64,000 nucleotides of DNA from Thalassia testudinum (taxonomy: Eukaryota > Streptophyta > Magnoliopsida > Alismatales > Hydrocharitaceae). A program made the position numbers and the translations under genes. The stretch covers positions 22,706,501-22,770,500 of the forward strand of contig JAZHRO010000073.1 of the NCBI GenBank assembly GCA_037157565.1, written 5' to 3'. Shown here piece by piece: positions 46,332 to 58,145 of this stretch. Each line of letters begins with the position of its first letter. Positions within the stretch are counted from its first letter, which is position 1. The notes beneath the pieces are model-generated. The model did not search any database and was not told the origin of the DNA. It saw nothing but the letters and a program-made list of their open reading frames with translations.

Positions 46332-46375
46332 TACTAGGGACTAGCAAAAGATAGGCATGAGGGTATGATGTAAAC
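46332..46375 (+). promoter_or_regulatory. LTR-proximal polypurine-like site of C
   Basis: ACTAGGGACTAGCAAAAGA then TAGGCATGAGGGTA, ending exactly at the 3' LTR start. Confidence 0.8.
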
Positions 46376-48144
46376 ACATTTACACTACTTAAGATGTCTA
46401 TTTCTGCATGTTCTTAAGCATAGGATTGCATTTCATGATATAAATATTGCATTACATGCATCATCTTGCATTTAGAATAGTTTGAATAAAATGGAGGTTA
46501 ATTGTCTCCTTTTATGTGCTTGGACAGGTAAAATATTTTATCGGGGCCTCGGATCAAAGATCCAACCGTATGGATGTGATCAGGGCGACGATTGGAGTTC
46601 AACGACTCCAAGATCGCCCTAATCAGGCATCCGTAGCATCAGATAGTGACCCGGGAACCCTAGAAGATCAAGGGCCAGGATGGTGTAAATCCTCACTTCA
46701 GATGACAAATCCGACCACATGGATGAATTCGGATCGACAATCGCAGCCCAACGACACAAAAATCGAGTCAATCCGACATCCGTGGCACCATCTACAACTT
46801 CCAGAAGATCGACAGCCAAGATGGTGCCACGTGGCGCCATCTCGGCCACCCAAATGGCCGCACGCAATCTCAGCAGTCTCCGCATCCGCCTTTCCCCGCC
46901 GTTGGATTAAGATCCAACGGCTGCGACGTGCCCGCTCTGAAGTCAGGCGCTTGACATAAACGCGACCCCAGCGCGTTGGTCGAGCGCTCTAACGCGAAGC
47001 AGGGACGTGCGTTCGAGCCTCGCCATGCTGAAATTGGAGCGGTGGCACGCCTCCGATCGACCGCACGATCGCGATCCAACGGCCACGTGCGCTCAATCAG
47101 GACGACGTGCGATTGGACGCCCACACGTAACGAGCGATCGCACGCGGGCAGGCGCATAGCGCAACGGGCGAAGTTGCGTCTTAAGCCGTCCGATCTCGCG
47201 ATCGGACGACTGAGAGTTCGCGGACGTGCGTAGGCGTTACGCGCACGGGCAGCCGAGCGGGCGCACGTGGGCGCGGAGGCTACGCCCACGTTGGGGGCTT
47301 TAGCGATGGTTTTATCCGTCACTCAAGACCCCTCATTTATTGTTTTGAAGTTGTAATGTCCATTTTGCCCCCACTCGCAACTATAAAAGGAGACCCCCTC
47401 CATACGAAATTTTCATCCCTTCTTTCTCCTCTCTACCCCTCCAAAGCTCAAGAGAAGCTTGTCCCACACCTGGGATGCTTCTCGCGAGATAAAGTCCAAT
47501 TTTCGTTCCCCTTCGGAAGTGGATCCCGCGACGACGACGGCGTGCTGCTTCGTTCCCGTTCTTCTGCTTCGTCCTCCTTCATCCCGCTTCGTTCTCCTTC
47601 GTCCAGGCGTCGTCCCGTCCGGCTCATCCTCCAAGCAACCGTCGAGGAGGATTTCTCTCTCCCTATTCTTTTTACCTCTTTCTAGTATAGATTTACTGCT
47701 TTCTAGATTAATCTACTCGTCCTCCAAGAGACCGTCGAGGAGGACATTTCCTCCATTCTTTTAGTACTTTCTAGAGTAAATTTATCGCTTTCTAGAGTAA
47801 TTGTTTTATGCTTTCTAGTTGTAATGAACAATCTCTTCAATGCAAAAATTCCTTGTTTATTCTATATCTCATTTTGATTTCTCTGTGTAATATTCTCTTT
47901 CTATCTTACTCTCTCTCTCTTCTATTTATTGTAAATAATTAGATAGTTCTAAATTGAATTATTCTGTAACAAATAAAAAGAAACGTGTAGTTTTTAAATC
48001 AAACATCCGCCTCCCTGTGTTCGACCCAGAATTTTAATTTCGGTATAAATTTTATTTGTTGAACACGAATTCTTCGCTTTCGAACTACAACGACAGGTTT
48101 TCCAAAACCAAACACGTTCGCCTAGTGTTCGAAATCATTCAACA
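46376..48144 (+). repeat. 3' LTR of C
   Basis: 1769 bases, same layout as the 5' LTR; TATAAAAG near 47382. The second hairpin (near 47184-47207) has one broken pair compared with the 5' LTR. Confidence 0.92.
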
Positions 48145-48920
48145 GCATTGTTGAGGAAATTTTCTCTCATATTCTCAAATAATTGAAAGGCTCCCTCAGC
48201 AACTCTACTTCGAAAATTGCCCCCACATGCCACATCAACAAAATTCTTCATATTATCACTCAACCCATAATAAAAAATATAGGCCAAGTGCCACTTTGGA
48301 ATCCCATGATGAGGGCATTTCCTAGTCAAATCGTTAAACCTCTCCCAAGTCTCATATAGTTGTTCCCCAGGGTTTTGCTTAAAGGTTGTAATGGTGCATC
48401 TAAGGGCATTGGTTTTTTCTATGGGAAAGAATTTCTTTAGGAATGTGCTTCTCAGACCTTCCTAGGTTAGGATTGGTCTACCAATAGTCCTCAACCAATG
48501 AGCAGCTCTATCTTTTAAGGAGAATGGAAACATTTTCATCATCAAGGTACCCTCATTCATGTTCCTAGGGCCAAAGGTCCTTTCTATGTGTAGAGGTTCT
48601 TCAAGGTGGTGGAAGGGGTCATTAGAATCGTGGCCATAGAAGTGGGGAATCAGATTGATAATTTGAGGTTTGAGTTTAAAATCTTCCCCATCCTAAGGTA
48701 CCCTGACAAAGGGTTCAGGTTAGGCATTAGGAGGGTTGTAAAGGTCACAGAGAGGCTGGTCAGCTCTCCTAGTTTGGAGTCGGGTGATGGCCTGCACAAT
48801 GACCTGCATCTACTTGTCATGGTGCTGGCCCTGCTTAGTGGTCTGCCTCTGTAAGTGCTTTATTGGATCCAGATTTTGTTCTTCCTCTTTGATCTAATCT
48901 TCCTCATGGTGACTAGCCAT
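48145..48920 (-). pseudogene. F Gag, N-terminal half
   Basis: Minus strand: GHDSNDPFHHLEEPLHIERT, MFPFSLKDRAAHWLRTI, FLKKFFPIEKTNALRC, ETWERFNDLTRKCPHHGIPK, FYYGLSDNMKNFVDVACGGN and FQLFENMRENFLNNA. These follow the order of the retrotransposon-gag domain of Athila/Tat elements. The frame has a few stops upstream. The last residues run straight into element C. Confidence 0.88.
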
Positions 48921-50452
48921 TGCAGAGGGTTCAGATTCAGATTTTGGATAAATAGGTCTTCTCCTAGGATTTCTTTCTAATGGTGGAGCAAATAAGGATT
49001 TTGCGATCTTCTACCTTGCATGCACCTGCGGAATGTCTGTAGATGAGAGGGAGAAGACAAATGAGAGAATACCACACCCTTTCAATACAAGTAATCAAAC
49101 TAGTCCTTAGAGTGTCAACCCTAAATAGACCTGATCTTGGCTCCCTAAAACTCAACTGGGTTAGATTAACCCTTGAAATACTTGGTTGGCCAGAAGGGTG
49201 GGACCTCCGAGGACACCTCGCATGGTGGGACACCACTAAGGGTTAACGCAATTATCACACTAACCTTTCTTGTCACCAATGGGTCCAAGTAGACAAGGTC
49301 TTAACCTTAGTCCAATCTAATTTCAAGTCCCCAAACTATTAGTCCTACCTAAGGCATGTCTACTCAGTTTTAGGCTTAGGTTTGATGTGCTTTTGGAATA
49401 TGATGGGCGTTAGGGGGGGTGTTTGCCCTAAAGTTGATTTGAAATGTGTGAAGTGCTCAGGCAAAGGGTTCACAAGCAATTTTCTTATGATGAAGTGAAT
49501 TTTAGGATTCAAATGCTTGTGCTAATGCATTTTAGGGTTCACTTGAGTTAATATCTTTAATCAAGGTTCTAATAAGGCACGCAAGAGTTTTGTAAATCCT
49601 AATTGTTGGATAGATTTCCTTTAAATATGGAAATGCAGGTGTGCTCTACCCTTAATGTGAAACCCTAAGCACAGATAGTTGCTAGATGTTCTTTTTAGTC
49701 CCAAAAATCAGATTAGTGGTGAGATCCAAGTAATGCAATCAATTACTCCTATTGCACCACTAACTAGGCACTCAAAAAATATTTTTTCAGTAAATTTAAT
49801 ATGCATTTTCTATTTTTTTCTGATTTAAAGTGTTCTAAGGGTTTTATAGTCTATTTTGACCCACAGTTCATGATTGAATAATTCGTTCAATCAAACGTGC
49901 AAGAAATATTTTTTTCAAATTTTTTCTAAATTCTTGATTACCTCATAAATTCATTGCCACAAATTTCAAGTCAATCGGTGTTGTATAAAAATTCCTATGA
50001 TATTTTGAACTCTGGAAAATTAGAGACAATAACCATTTTGATAATAGATCAGTACGTGAATGTTTGGAACTTTTCAATAACTTTGATTTGCCCAAAATTT
50101 GGATATGTTGTTCTTAACTTCAAAACTCATGTCTAGTAAATATTTGAAACTTTTTGGACGTGCAGATCTTTAAGAATTGAATTTATAGGTTAAGAGTTTC
50201 TTTCAACCTGAAAATCACTAACAAGAGAGATTTTTTTCTTTTTTCAGCAAGAAAATTCTAACTAATCCTAAGGTTCAAGCAAATCCTAATTTTTCTAAAT
50301 CTAAACTATAGGTACTTACCTGCGATTCAAACCCATGATTTCTCCATTTTTCGTGTCCTATTCAAATTTTCATGCTTCCTGAATTCAATGGAAAAATAGC
50401 AAGTTAGAGATCTCGAATAGGCACCAAAAAGCTTCAAAAAGTTCCGTTGCCT
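48921..50452 (-). other. 5' leader of F with candidate intron
   Basis: The minus strand has CGCAG/GTAAGTACC, an ideal splice donor, at 50319, 134 bases after the primer-binding site. Acceptor-like CTACAG and CCGCAG occur at about 49039 and 49026, just before gag. The middle part (49040-49310) matches E at 53760-54060 and includes a GGTGACAAGAAAGGT stretch. Confidence 0.55.
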
Positions 50453-50469
50453 CCCCGGCAACGGTGCCA
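50453..50469 (-). other. Primer-binding site of F, tRNA-Asp type
   Basis: Minus strand TGGCACCGTTGCCGGGG, one mismatch to the tRNA-Asp complement; LTR edge at 50473. Confidence 0.92.
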
Positions 50470-50472
50470 ACA

Positions 50473-50901
50473 TGTTCTTCACTACTAGATGCTTTAGAAA
50501 GATATGATATTATCGTTGTAGTGCAAATCATGACAGAACCAATGAATTTATAAAAATCAAGAGTATCGAGTTATTCGCAGGGAGGCAATCACAATTTATA
50601 TGGAAGCTCTTCAGAAAACTAGTTCTAGCAGATATTTATATATGTATATATCTATAGACATATGATATATAATCAGAATTGTATTGCATTCAAAAATAGT
50701 TTTTCAAATTAAAGATTGCTATGCTAAATAGTAACTAGAGAGAGAGAAAGAGATAAGACGACGTTGCTTGTGGGATTCTTGTGTGAAGTGCGGCAGCACT
50801 TTAGATCCAGAGAGTTGGGATGAATGTCGGAGCAGAGTTGCAAAGGGAGAGAGGTTTGGAGGAAGGTGTAAGAGAGAGAGGAAGAGTTGTCTAGAAGATG
50901 T
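50473..50901 (-). repeat. 5' LTR of F, inner part
   Basis: Edge TGTTCTTCAC. Reversed, it aligns with the distal third of the E LTR (TATA-downstream region with GTGCTGCCGCAC and the TCTCTC tract). Interrupted by E at 50901; the rest is at 59944-60312. Confidence 0.8.
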
Positions 50902-52669
50902 TGATTGCACAGCAATCATGTAACCTAAAACACCTAAATTAAGCTAGATTTTAGCATAACTTAGGGACAATACATGCATAAGCATCGTAATTTACATAAT
51001 GGTTAGTTTGATTAGCTCCATAGATAAAATCATCATTTTATGTACTAATGAGAGATGAAATTAATCATAGAAGATTCGAAGACTTGGATGACAAATCTGA
51101 TCAAGACGATGACGGGAGTTCAACGCTTCCGAAATCGTCTCAATGAGACAACCAGAGCATCATGTACAGTCCATAGAAGAACAGATACTATGGAGCTAAA
51201 GGATAAAAATTTGAGCCTCAGATAAAAATCCAACCTCACGGATGGATCTGGATCAACGATCGTAGTCCAACAGTGTAAAAATCAACCCAACCAGAGGTCT
51301 ACATCACCAGATACAAGGAAAAGAAGATGGATGGCCATGATAGCACCAAATGGCGCCATCACATCCGCCCCCTCATCGCCACCCCATCTCTGAAGGCCAT
51401 CCCTCACACGCTGTGGACCGTTGGATGGCCATCCAATGGCCATGATGCATCACGTCATCGATCACCTCACGCCTCATCAAAGGAAAGAAGATCTCAGCCA
51501 TTGGATCTTTATCCAATGGCCGAGAGCGACTGCACACAATTTGGAAAAGTGGCACAAGAGGAGTAGCACAATGGTTAACAATTTGCCTGCAAGCAACCAA
51601 CGTGCGTTTGAGGCACTCTCAGTGTGAAATAATAGAAGGCAGTGTCTTTGCGCCCAATTGGCTGTTGGATCTGCATTGGAGCATGAGGATAAGGCTGCGT
51701 GGCACACTGAGAGCGTTCCACAGCTGCATGCGATAGCACACAACCTTGAGAAAGGTAGTGTGATACGTACGTTTAAGCCGTCTAATTGTAAGATCGGACA
51801 GCTGAGGAGCGATTGCACGCGAATCGCTCGCGAAGCAAATTCAAAACGACCGAGAAGTAGTACGGGCAGGAATCTGAGTCGTTCGATCGTAAGATCAAAC
51901 AATCGAGGATGTGGTGCTCCAATGAGGCATGCGGGTGCACGTGAAGAAAGGAGAAGTGGGCGAGCACGCATGAGGAAGTAGCGGAGCCGCTTGATCCTGA
52001 TCCAATGTGCTAGAGCATGCCACGTGTTGATCAGAGAATGAATCTGTGCGTAGAAGTAGTTTTTGAAGGTGTTTTGAGGCCTAATCAGGTCTGTTGATCT
52101 CTCGATCAATGGATCTGATTATTCAAAAGTTGTTACACAAGATGGAGGGCGAAAATACCCTCTTTGACCTCCATCAAAACTATAAAAGAAGACCTAAGGC
52201 CTCCTTTGATGGAGGCAACTTCAAATCTACCTCTTCATCTACCTTCTTCCACGATCCTCCATCTCTCTCTACAACTCTGATCTTCGTCCCTGTGCTTTGG
52301 ATCTGAGGTGCTGCCGCACCGCGCATAAGCATCCCATAAGTGGTGTCGTCTATCTACATCTCTCTCTCTTTATCTCTCTCTTTCTTTCTATCTATTTGCT
52401 ATCTATCTTAGGAATGTCTATTTTGAAAAACTATTTATGAATGCAATCGAATTCTGATCTTTCGAATGTTTGATATCTATATATATATATATATATATAC
52501 ATATATAAATATATGCTAAAACTAGTTTTCTAGAAAGCTTCTACATAAATTGAGATTGCCTCCTTGCAAACGACCCGATACTCACCAGATTTTATAAATT
52601 TATTTGTCGATGTGTTTTGCGCTTACTAAGACTAAATCATCTTTTAAAACATGATTTACGCGCCGAACA
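50902..52669 (+). repeat. 5' LTR of E
   Basis: 1768 bases, TGATTGCACA to GCCGAACA. Hairpins at 51418-51439 (CCGTTGGAT/ATCCAATGG) and 51497-51520 (GCCATTGGAT/ATCCAATGGC), and weaker GATCGTAAGATC-type palindromes near 51780 and 51890. TATAAAAG at 52191-52198. A (TA)n tract at about 52478-52500 is longer than in the 3' LTR. Confidence 0.9.
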
Positions 52670-54114
52670 AGTTGGCTCCACGAAAATTTTTGAAGCCTTT
52701 CTTCATAGTGCTTATTTGAGGTTTCTAACCTATTCTATTTTCGTGTGTAGGAAGCGTAGAAATCCAAGGGAAAGACGCAACAAGCAGAGAAATTACAGGT
52801 TCGAATCTCAACAAAGTAGCCATAGTTTAGATTAGTTAGATTTAGAAAAGTTAGGATTTGCTTGAACCTTAGGATTAGTTAGAATTTGTTTGCTTATTAA
52901 AAAGAAATCTCTCTTGTTAGTGATTTTCCGGCTGAAAGAAACTCTTGACTTATAAATTCAATTCCCGAAGATCCGCATGTCCAAAAATTCTCAAATTTTT
53001 ACTGAATGTGATTTTGAAGTCAAAAACAACATACCCAAATTTTGCATAAATCTAAATTACAAAAAATTTTAAAAATTTGTGTACTGATCTATTGACAAAA
53101 TAATTATTGTTCCTGATTTTTTGGAGTTCAAAATATCATAAGATTTTTTATACAATTCAGATTGACTTGAAATTTGCGGCACTAAGTTTCTATATAAATA
53201 AAAAAATTAGGAAAAATCTGAAAAGAAAATTTCTTACATTTTTGATTGTACAAATTATTCAATCACGAACTGGGGGTCAAAATAGACTACAAAACCTCCA
53301 ATATACTTTAAATCAGAAAAAAATAGAAAATGTGCATTAAAATTCTTGAAAAGATATTTTCTGAGTGCCTAGTTAGTAGTGCAATAGAACCAATTGATTT
53401 TATTACTTGGGTCACACCACTCATTTGATTTTGAACTTAAAAGAATCATCTAGAAATATCTGCTTCTAGGGTTTCACATTAAGGATAGAGCACACCTGCA
53501 TTTCCATACTTAAGGGAAATCAATCAAACAAACTGGGATCTGAAAAACTCTTGTGTGCCTCATCATAACCTTGATTGAAGATATTAAATCAAGTGAACTC
53601 TAAAATTCACTAACACAAGCATTTGAATCCTAAAATTCACTTCATCATAAAAAAAAAAATTGCATCTGAACCCTTTACCTGTTCACTCACACATCTGAAA
53701 TCAATTGTAATGGCAAACACCCCTTAATGCCATCACATTCCAAAAGCACATCAAACCCATGCTTAAAACTGAGTAGACGTACCCTAGGTAGGACAAATAG
53801 TCTTGGGAACTTGAAATTAGATTGGGCTAAGGTTAAGGCCTTATCTATTTGCACCTACTGGTGACAAGAAAGGTCGGTGAGGTAATTGCATTAACCTTTA
53901 GTGGTGTCCCATCGTGCAGGGTGTCCTAGGGGGTCCCACCTTCTGGCCAGCCAAGTAATTCAAGGGTTGATCTAACTCAATCATGTTTTAGAGAACCAGG
54001 ATCAGGTCTATTTAGGGTTAACACTCTAAGGACCAGTTTGATTGCTTGTATTAAAAGGGTGGGGCATTCTCTCATCTGTCTTCTCTTTCTCATTTATTAA
54101 CTTTCTTCTGGTAC
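52670..54114 (+). other. Leader of E with degraded primer-binding site
   Basis: The LTR is followed by AGTTGGCTCCACGAAAAT, whereas F has GTTGGCACCGTTGCCGGGGA at this place; an internal piece of the site appears lost. A CAG/GTTCGA at 52799 stands where F has CAG/GTAAGT. 52800-53700 is A/T-rich and mirrors F at 49400-50300. No gene seen. Confidence 0.6.
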
Positions 54115-56084
54115 ATGGATGCTAAAAGGTCTCTGAACCCTAATTTGGTACCACCTTTAGAGAGTAAACTAAGTAGAAGACCCAATTTTTCTGAATACAT
54201 TCCAATGACTAATTGCCACGAGGAGGAACTGATTGAGGAGGAAACCATGGACCCATACTCTTTTGCCTCACACTATTCCTCCTTTTCTCCCTATCCCAAC
54301 CCTTCCCTTACTTCAACTTCTTCAGGATAGAACTCTCCTTAACACCCGGGACTTAATTCCCTTGCCTACACCTCATATTCCCTGGGTATAGCCAAGCCTA
54401 CCTCGAATCCCACACGAATCACTGGATATCAAGGACCTCTACAACCACAAAAGATACTCTCCATGTAGGACCAACACTTGATTGGCATGACCAACTATCT
54501 TGACTGGTTCAGCCAAACTCATCTCTCCCAGATCAGGGATATGCCTCAGAATCCCAATACCTAGAATACCAATCCTATCCTCGAAATCACTTTGCAAATT
54601 ATCCCAATTCCACCCAAACAACTTCACCTTCTTATTGAGATAACCCTACACCACCCAACCAAGGATATGATTCTTACCCTCGATATTCAAATGATATATA
54701 TTCTGATTTAACTAAGGTTAGAAATTCTGAAAATCATTATCCTCAGCCTGCTCAAATCCCTGACCATGGTGGTGATCCTGAGATCACCCAATTACTCCAA
54801 GTAGTCCAGGGGATGAGAGAAGCTAATAAATGAAATATAGATAATCTGACAAAACAACTCAATAGAATCCAGAAAGCACAAGGTGATAAACCTGGTCCAA
54901 GTATGCCACAAGTTGGTGGTAAGCCACTCAAGGTTGAGGATCCAACCTTAAGTATGACATCTTATCCAATCCCAACCTCTACATACACCGAGCCCACCCA
55001 CTAGCCCTGTGATTATGCAGAACATATCCTATTTAGGCCTACAGCTAAATTAATAAATAATTTTGATATCCTAAAAACTAACTTTGAGGAGGAAGGCTCA
55101 CTTAAGGAATTATATCTTGATTTAGGCCCTGAATTGCAACCATTCTATTTTAACGAGGCAATCCATGGTGGGCTAGAGTATGAGTCTTTTAGGTTTAAAG
55201 GCACACAATTGAACTACATGGATGATTTGGGAGAATTAGAGCAAGATCAAGAAGATAGAAAGATTAGGGATAGTGACACTCCCAGCCAAGCACGGTTGGA
55301 AGGCTTTGATGTCATCTTGTCTGAGGATTACCATGATCAGATGTGCTTAAATGATTTGATATCTAGATTTGGTGATACTAATCATTCTAAGATATCTCAT
55401 ATAGAAGTCGAATCTGCTTTCACTTTTGTTTCAGCTAATTCACACCCTTCTCTTCCCATCCACCAGAGTCCTAAAGGAAAATCTGACCCTTATCCCCAAC
55501 ATCTCGAGATTGAGAAAAACAAACAATCCCCTTATGAAAAAGATGTTCAAGATATTGCAGAATTACTAGGGATGACTTATGAAGATCTATCTAAGGAAGC
55601 AAAGAATTTAGCTGAATCATGGAATCCTGAGGAGTTTGATTTGACTGATGAGGAACAAAAAAGCATTCCCTTAGAAGATGTAATTCAAGAGAAAGACAAT
55701 TGGGATCAAATTCAGAAGTCCACATAACTAAAAGAATTTGAGATCTTGACTAATCTAGATTCTGATCTTACTCCTCCTAGGGTTGTGATTCTAAGGAATA
55801 ATGAATTTTCATCCATTACATTTGAAGAATTGCATCATGAATTAAAACAAAATTTGGGCAACTCAAATAAGATTTTTGATCACCCCAGGGACAGGATTGA
55901 GGATTCTGATAAGTTCGGAACTATTGAGATGGACTATTGGATCTTATTTGACTCACCTACTCGACATCCATCCATACCTAACTTGACTTGCGAGTGGTTT
56001 CCTATACCATTTCAGACTACACCACTTAGGTTCCTCCTTTCATTTCCCATCACTTTCAGGACCCATATGATTTATTCCCCATGA
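54115..56084 (+). pseudogene. Acidic protein of element E
   Basis: Fragments at 54115-54330, about 54700-55010, 55134-55727 (197 codons, best) and 55746-56084 belong together despite stops and shifts. The middle has a helix QLLQVVQGMREANK and LTKQLNRIQKAQG. The C-terminal half is Asp/Glu-rich and has DIAELLGMTYEDLSKEAKN, resembling the post-protease tail of F (EKLFRVTYDELEDNMKN). E therefore seems to have kept the tail domain while losing Gag core and protease. No catalytic motif. Function unknown. Confidence 0.6.
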
Positions 56085-56254
56085 ACCACCTTGTATCCAC
56101 CTCATCTACCTTCCTCATGCATCACTTCTTAAGGTTTCCACTATCTACTTTCCACTCTGGCACCCTCACCAATTTTTATCTCTTTTGTAGCATCTAGCTG
56201 CAAATAGTTTCAAGCCCATTCACTTTATTTTTTTGACCTTTTGGGCTTGGTATT

Positions 56255-56559
56255 CACCATCAGCTGATCTGCATTTGTGGATCACTGATCCTTGCATTAC
56301 ATGATCATATCTTCTTTTTAATCCTGACTCAACCCATTAATCTGATCATTCATTTTTGGGTTTAGGTCCAACAAATGACGTTAAACTTAGCATTAGCTGG
56401 GAGGCAACCCAGCATTCACTATAGGTAGTTTTGCATCCTCTACATCCATGATGACGTGGATTAATAAGCATAGTCAGGTGATATCCCCTCTTGCTTATTG
56501 TATTTTGATTTTCCTGAATACATTTCAATGAGGACATTGTAATGAATAGGCATGGGGGG
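56255..56559 (+). promoter_or_regulatory. 3' signal module of E
   Basis: ACCATCAGCTGATCTGCATT near 56257, GACGTTAAACTTAGCATT with GGGAGGCAACCC at 56399-56410, CAATGAGGACATTG at 56526-56539 and TAGGCATGGGGGG at 56547-56559. Confidence 0.75.
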
Positions 56560-56825
56560 TGGACATTGTATGTCTTATTTTTTTGTCAAAAAAAAAATTG
56601 CATTTAGGCATAAAGAATTTTTATTAAGGTTTTATTAGGGATTTACTCTTAATGTTGATTCTCAAGTTTAGAATCAAGTACAATTTCACACTTACACGTA
56701 GAATTTGCAATGGATCCTCTGTGAAGACTGATAAGCATCTTTAGTCTGTCGAGGAGAAGCAATACTTCTTCTCCTGAACCCTTGGACAATAATTAAGGAG
56801 TCAGGCAAACTATCTTCTAACAGAT

Positions 56826-57811
56826 CCACCAAACAAGTGTGAGGTGAGAGTAGAAAGTCTACTGGTGCTCTAAGGCTAGTATGAGGAATCTTAACTTCTG
56901 GATAATTAGATAATAATACTTTGAGCTAGGCATAGTTTTCGCTTTCGATTTCTGCGTACAAGTTCTTAGTGCGAATATTTTGAGAGCCACCAAATAAGGC
57001 AAATACGTAGAGAGTGGGTTCTGATAAAACTAGGACTAAGGTGGATGGTCACGACCGTCCTTTATGGAATCCTCGGCTGAAGGAGGGTATTAATGTCAAA
57101 GTCAGAAATATGTTGTCCTATCCATTCCTTTGTCGGTGCCGAGAATAGTCACTTCCACCAAATAAGCCACCTGATATCCTCTTGAACACCCCCAATCCCG
57201 AATAATGACTCGTAAATAAAAGTTCGTATGCTATACTGCGTTGCGTTAATAGATATTTGGATGCAACAGAAAGAAAAAGAAAAGGAAAAAAAAGAGAAAA
57301 AAAGAAAAAGAAAACAAAAGAAAAGAAAAGAAGAAAAAAAGATATATATACATAAAAAAAAGAAGGAAGAGAGAAAAAGCAAACAAAAAATGAGTTTATG
57401 AGTTTAGAATTCATTTCAAGTGTATTGAGGCAACAACACCTACCACCATCATGATCCACCAAATATAGCCTTGACCTTCTTTTCTGTATTTTTGGCTGCC
57501 TAAATACGGGCTGAGGAAATATGACTTAGTCGTAGAGTTATCAAAAACTAATCAAAGTGATAATTCCATTGGAGACCACCAAATATACTGACAAATCTGG
57601 TGAGGTTGTGAGCTCTAAAAGAAAGAAAAGAAAAGAGAAGAAAGAAGAAAAAGAAAAAGAAAGAAAGAGAAAGAGAGAGAATGAGTACAAAGAAACTAAA
57701 GAGAGCACAGTTTCTCCGCCTCTCTTTGAGTTGGATTAATTAATAGTTTGGAAATCTAGGTTCTAAAGTACTAGTCTATATGCAGAACCAGATAAGTGTA
57801 AGCCACCAAAT
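56826..57811 (+). repeat. Six spaced CCACCAAAT motifs in E
   Basis: Copies at 56826, 56987, 57155, 57456, 57576 and 57803; the first ends AAAC. Spacings of about 161, 168, 301, 120 and 227 bases parallel H. The stretch 56570-58110 has no gene; it includes purine-rich runs at 57260-57400 and 57618-57690. Confidence 0.7.
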
Positions 57812-58110
57812 GCAAATCTACTTGACTCAGAAATCTTCTACCTAAGCCAAAAATCGGGGTTGAATTTACAGATTATCTTATGACCCTGAGGAGAGAATTT
57901 GCCTATCCTAATAGAATTTTACTAAGGGTCAAGTATGAGCTTTAGATGAGGATTGGCTTTTCACTTGGATTCGTTGCATAAGCTACAACAAAACACATTC
58001 ACGATTATTTGGATTACTGAAGTTTTGGATGAAAACAAAAGACATAAACCTCTAGTCAAACTCTTGATAAAAATTAGTCATATATGACCACTTTGCATTT
58101 AGTCTTCCAT

Positions 58111-58145
58111 TTACTAGGGACTAGCAAGATATAGGCATTGGGGTG
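58111..58145 (+). promoter_or_regulatory. LTR-proximal polypurine-like site of E
   Basis: TTACTAGGGACTAGCAAGA then TAGGCATTGGGGTG, directly before the LTR. Confidence 0.78.

Larger units (their letters stand above)
40326..48144 (+). mobile_element. Element C: complete non-autonomous Ty3-like LTR retrotransposon
   Basis: LTRs 40326-42109 and 46376-48144, interior 4266 bases, perfect target-site duplication gcatt at 40321-40325 and 48145-48149, inside F gag. The first 200 bases of the two LTRs differ at about six sites, so it is older than S. It has a tRNA-Asp primer-binding site and carries one acidic reading frame; no gag knuckle, protease, reverse transcriptase or integrase. Confidence 0.93.

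Noticed and set aside
57118..57462. 114-codon Phe/Leu/Ser frame as a membrane protein
   Set aside because: It is the complement of a purine-rich low-complexity tract in the 3' region of E.
56826..57811. CCACCAAAT motifs as a satellite
   Set aside because: The sequence between motifs is not repeated; only the short motif recurs.
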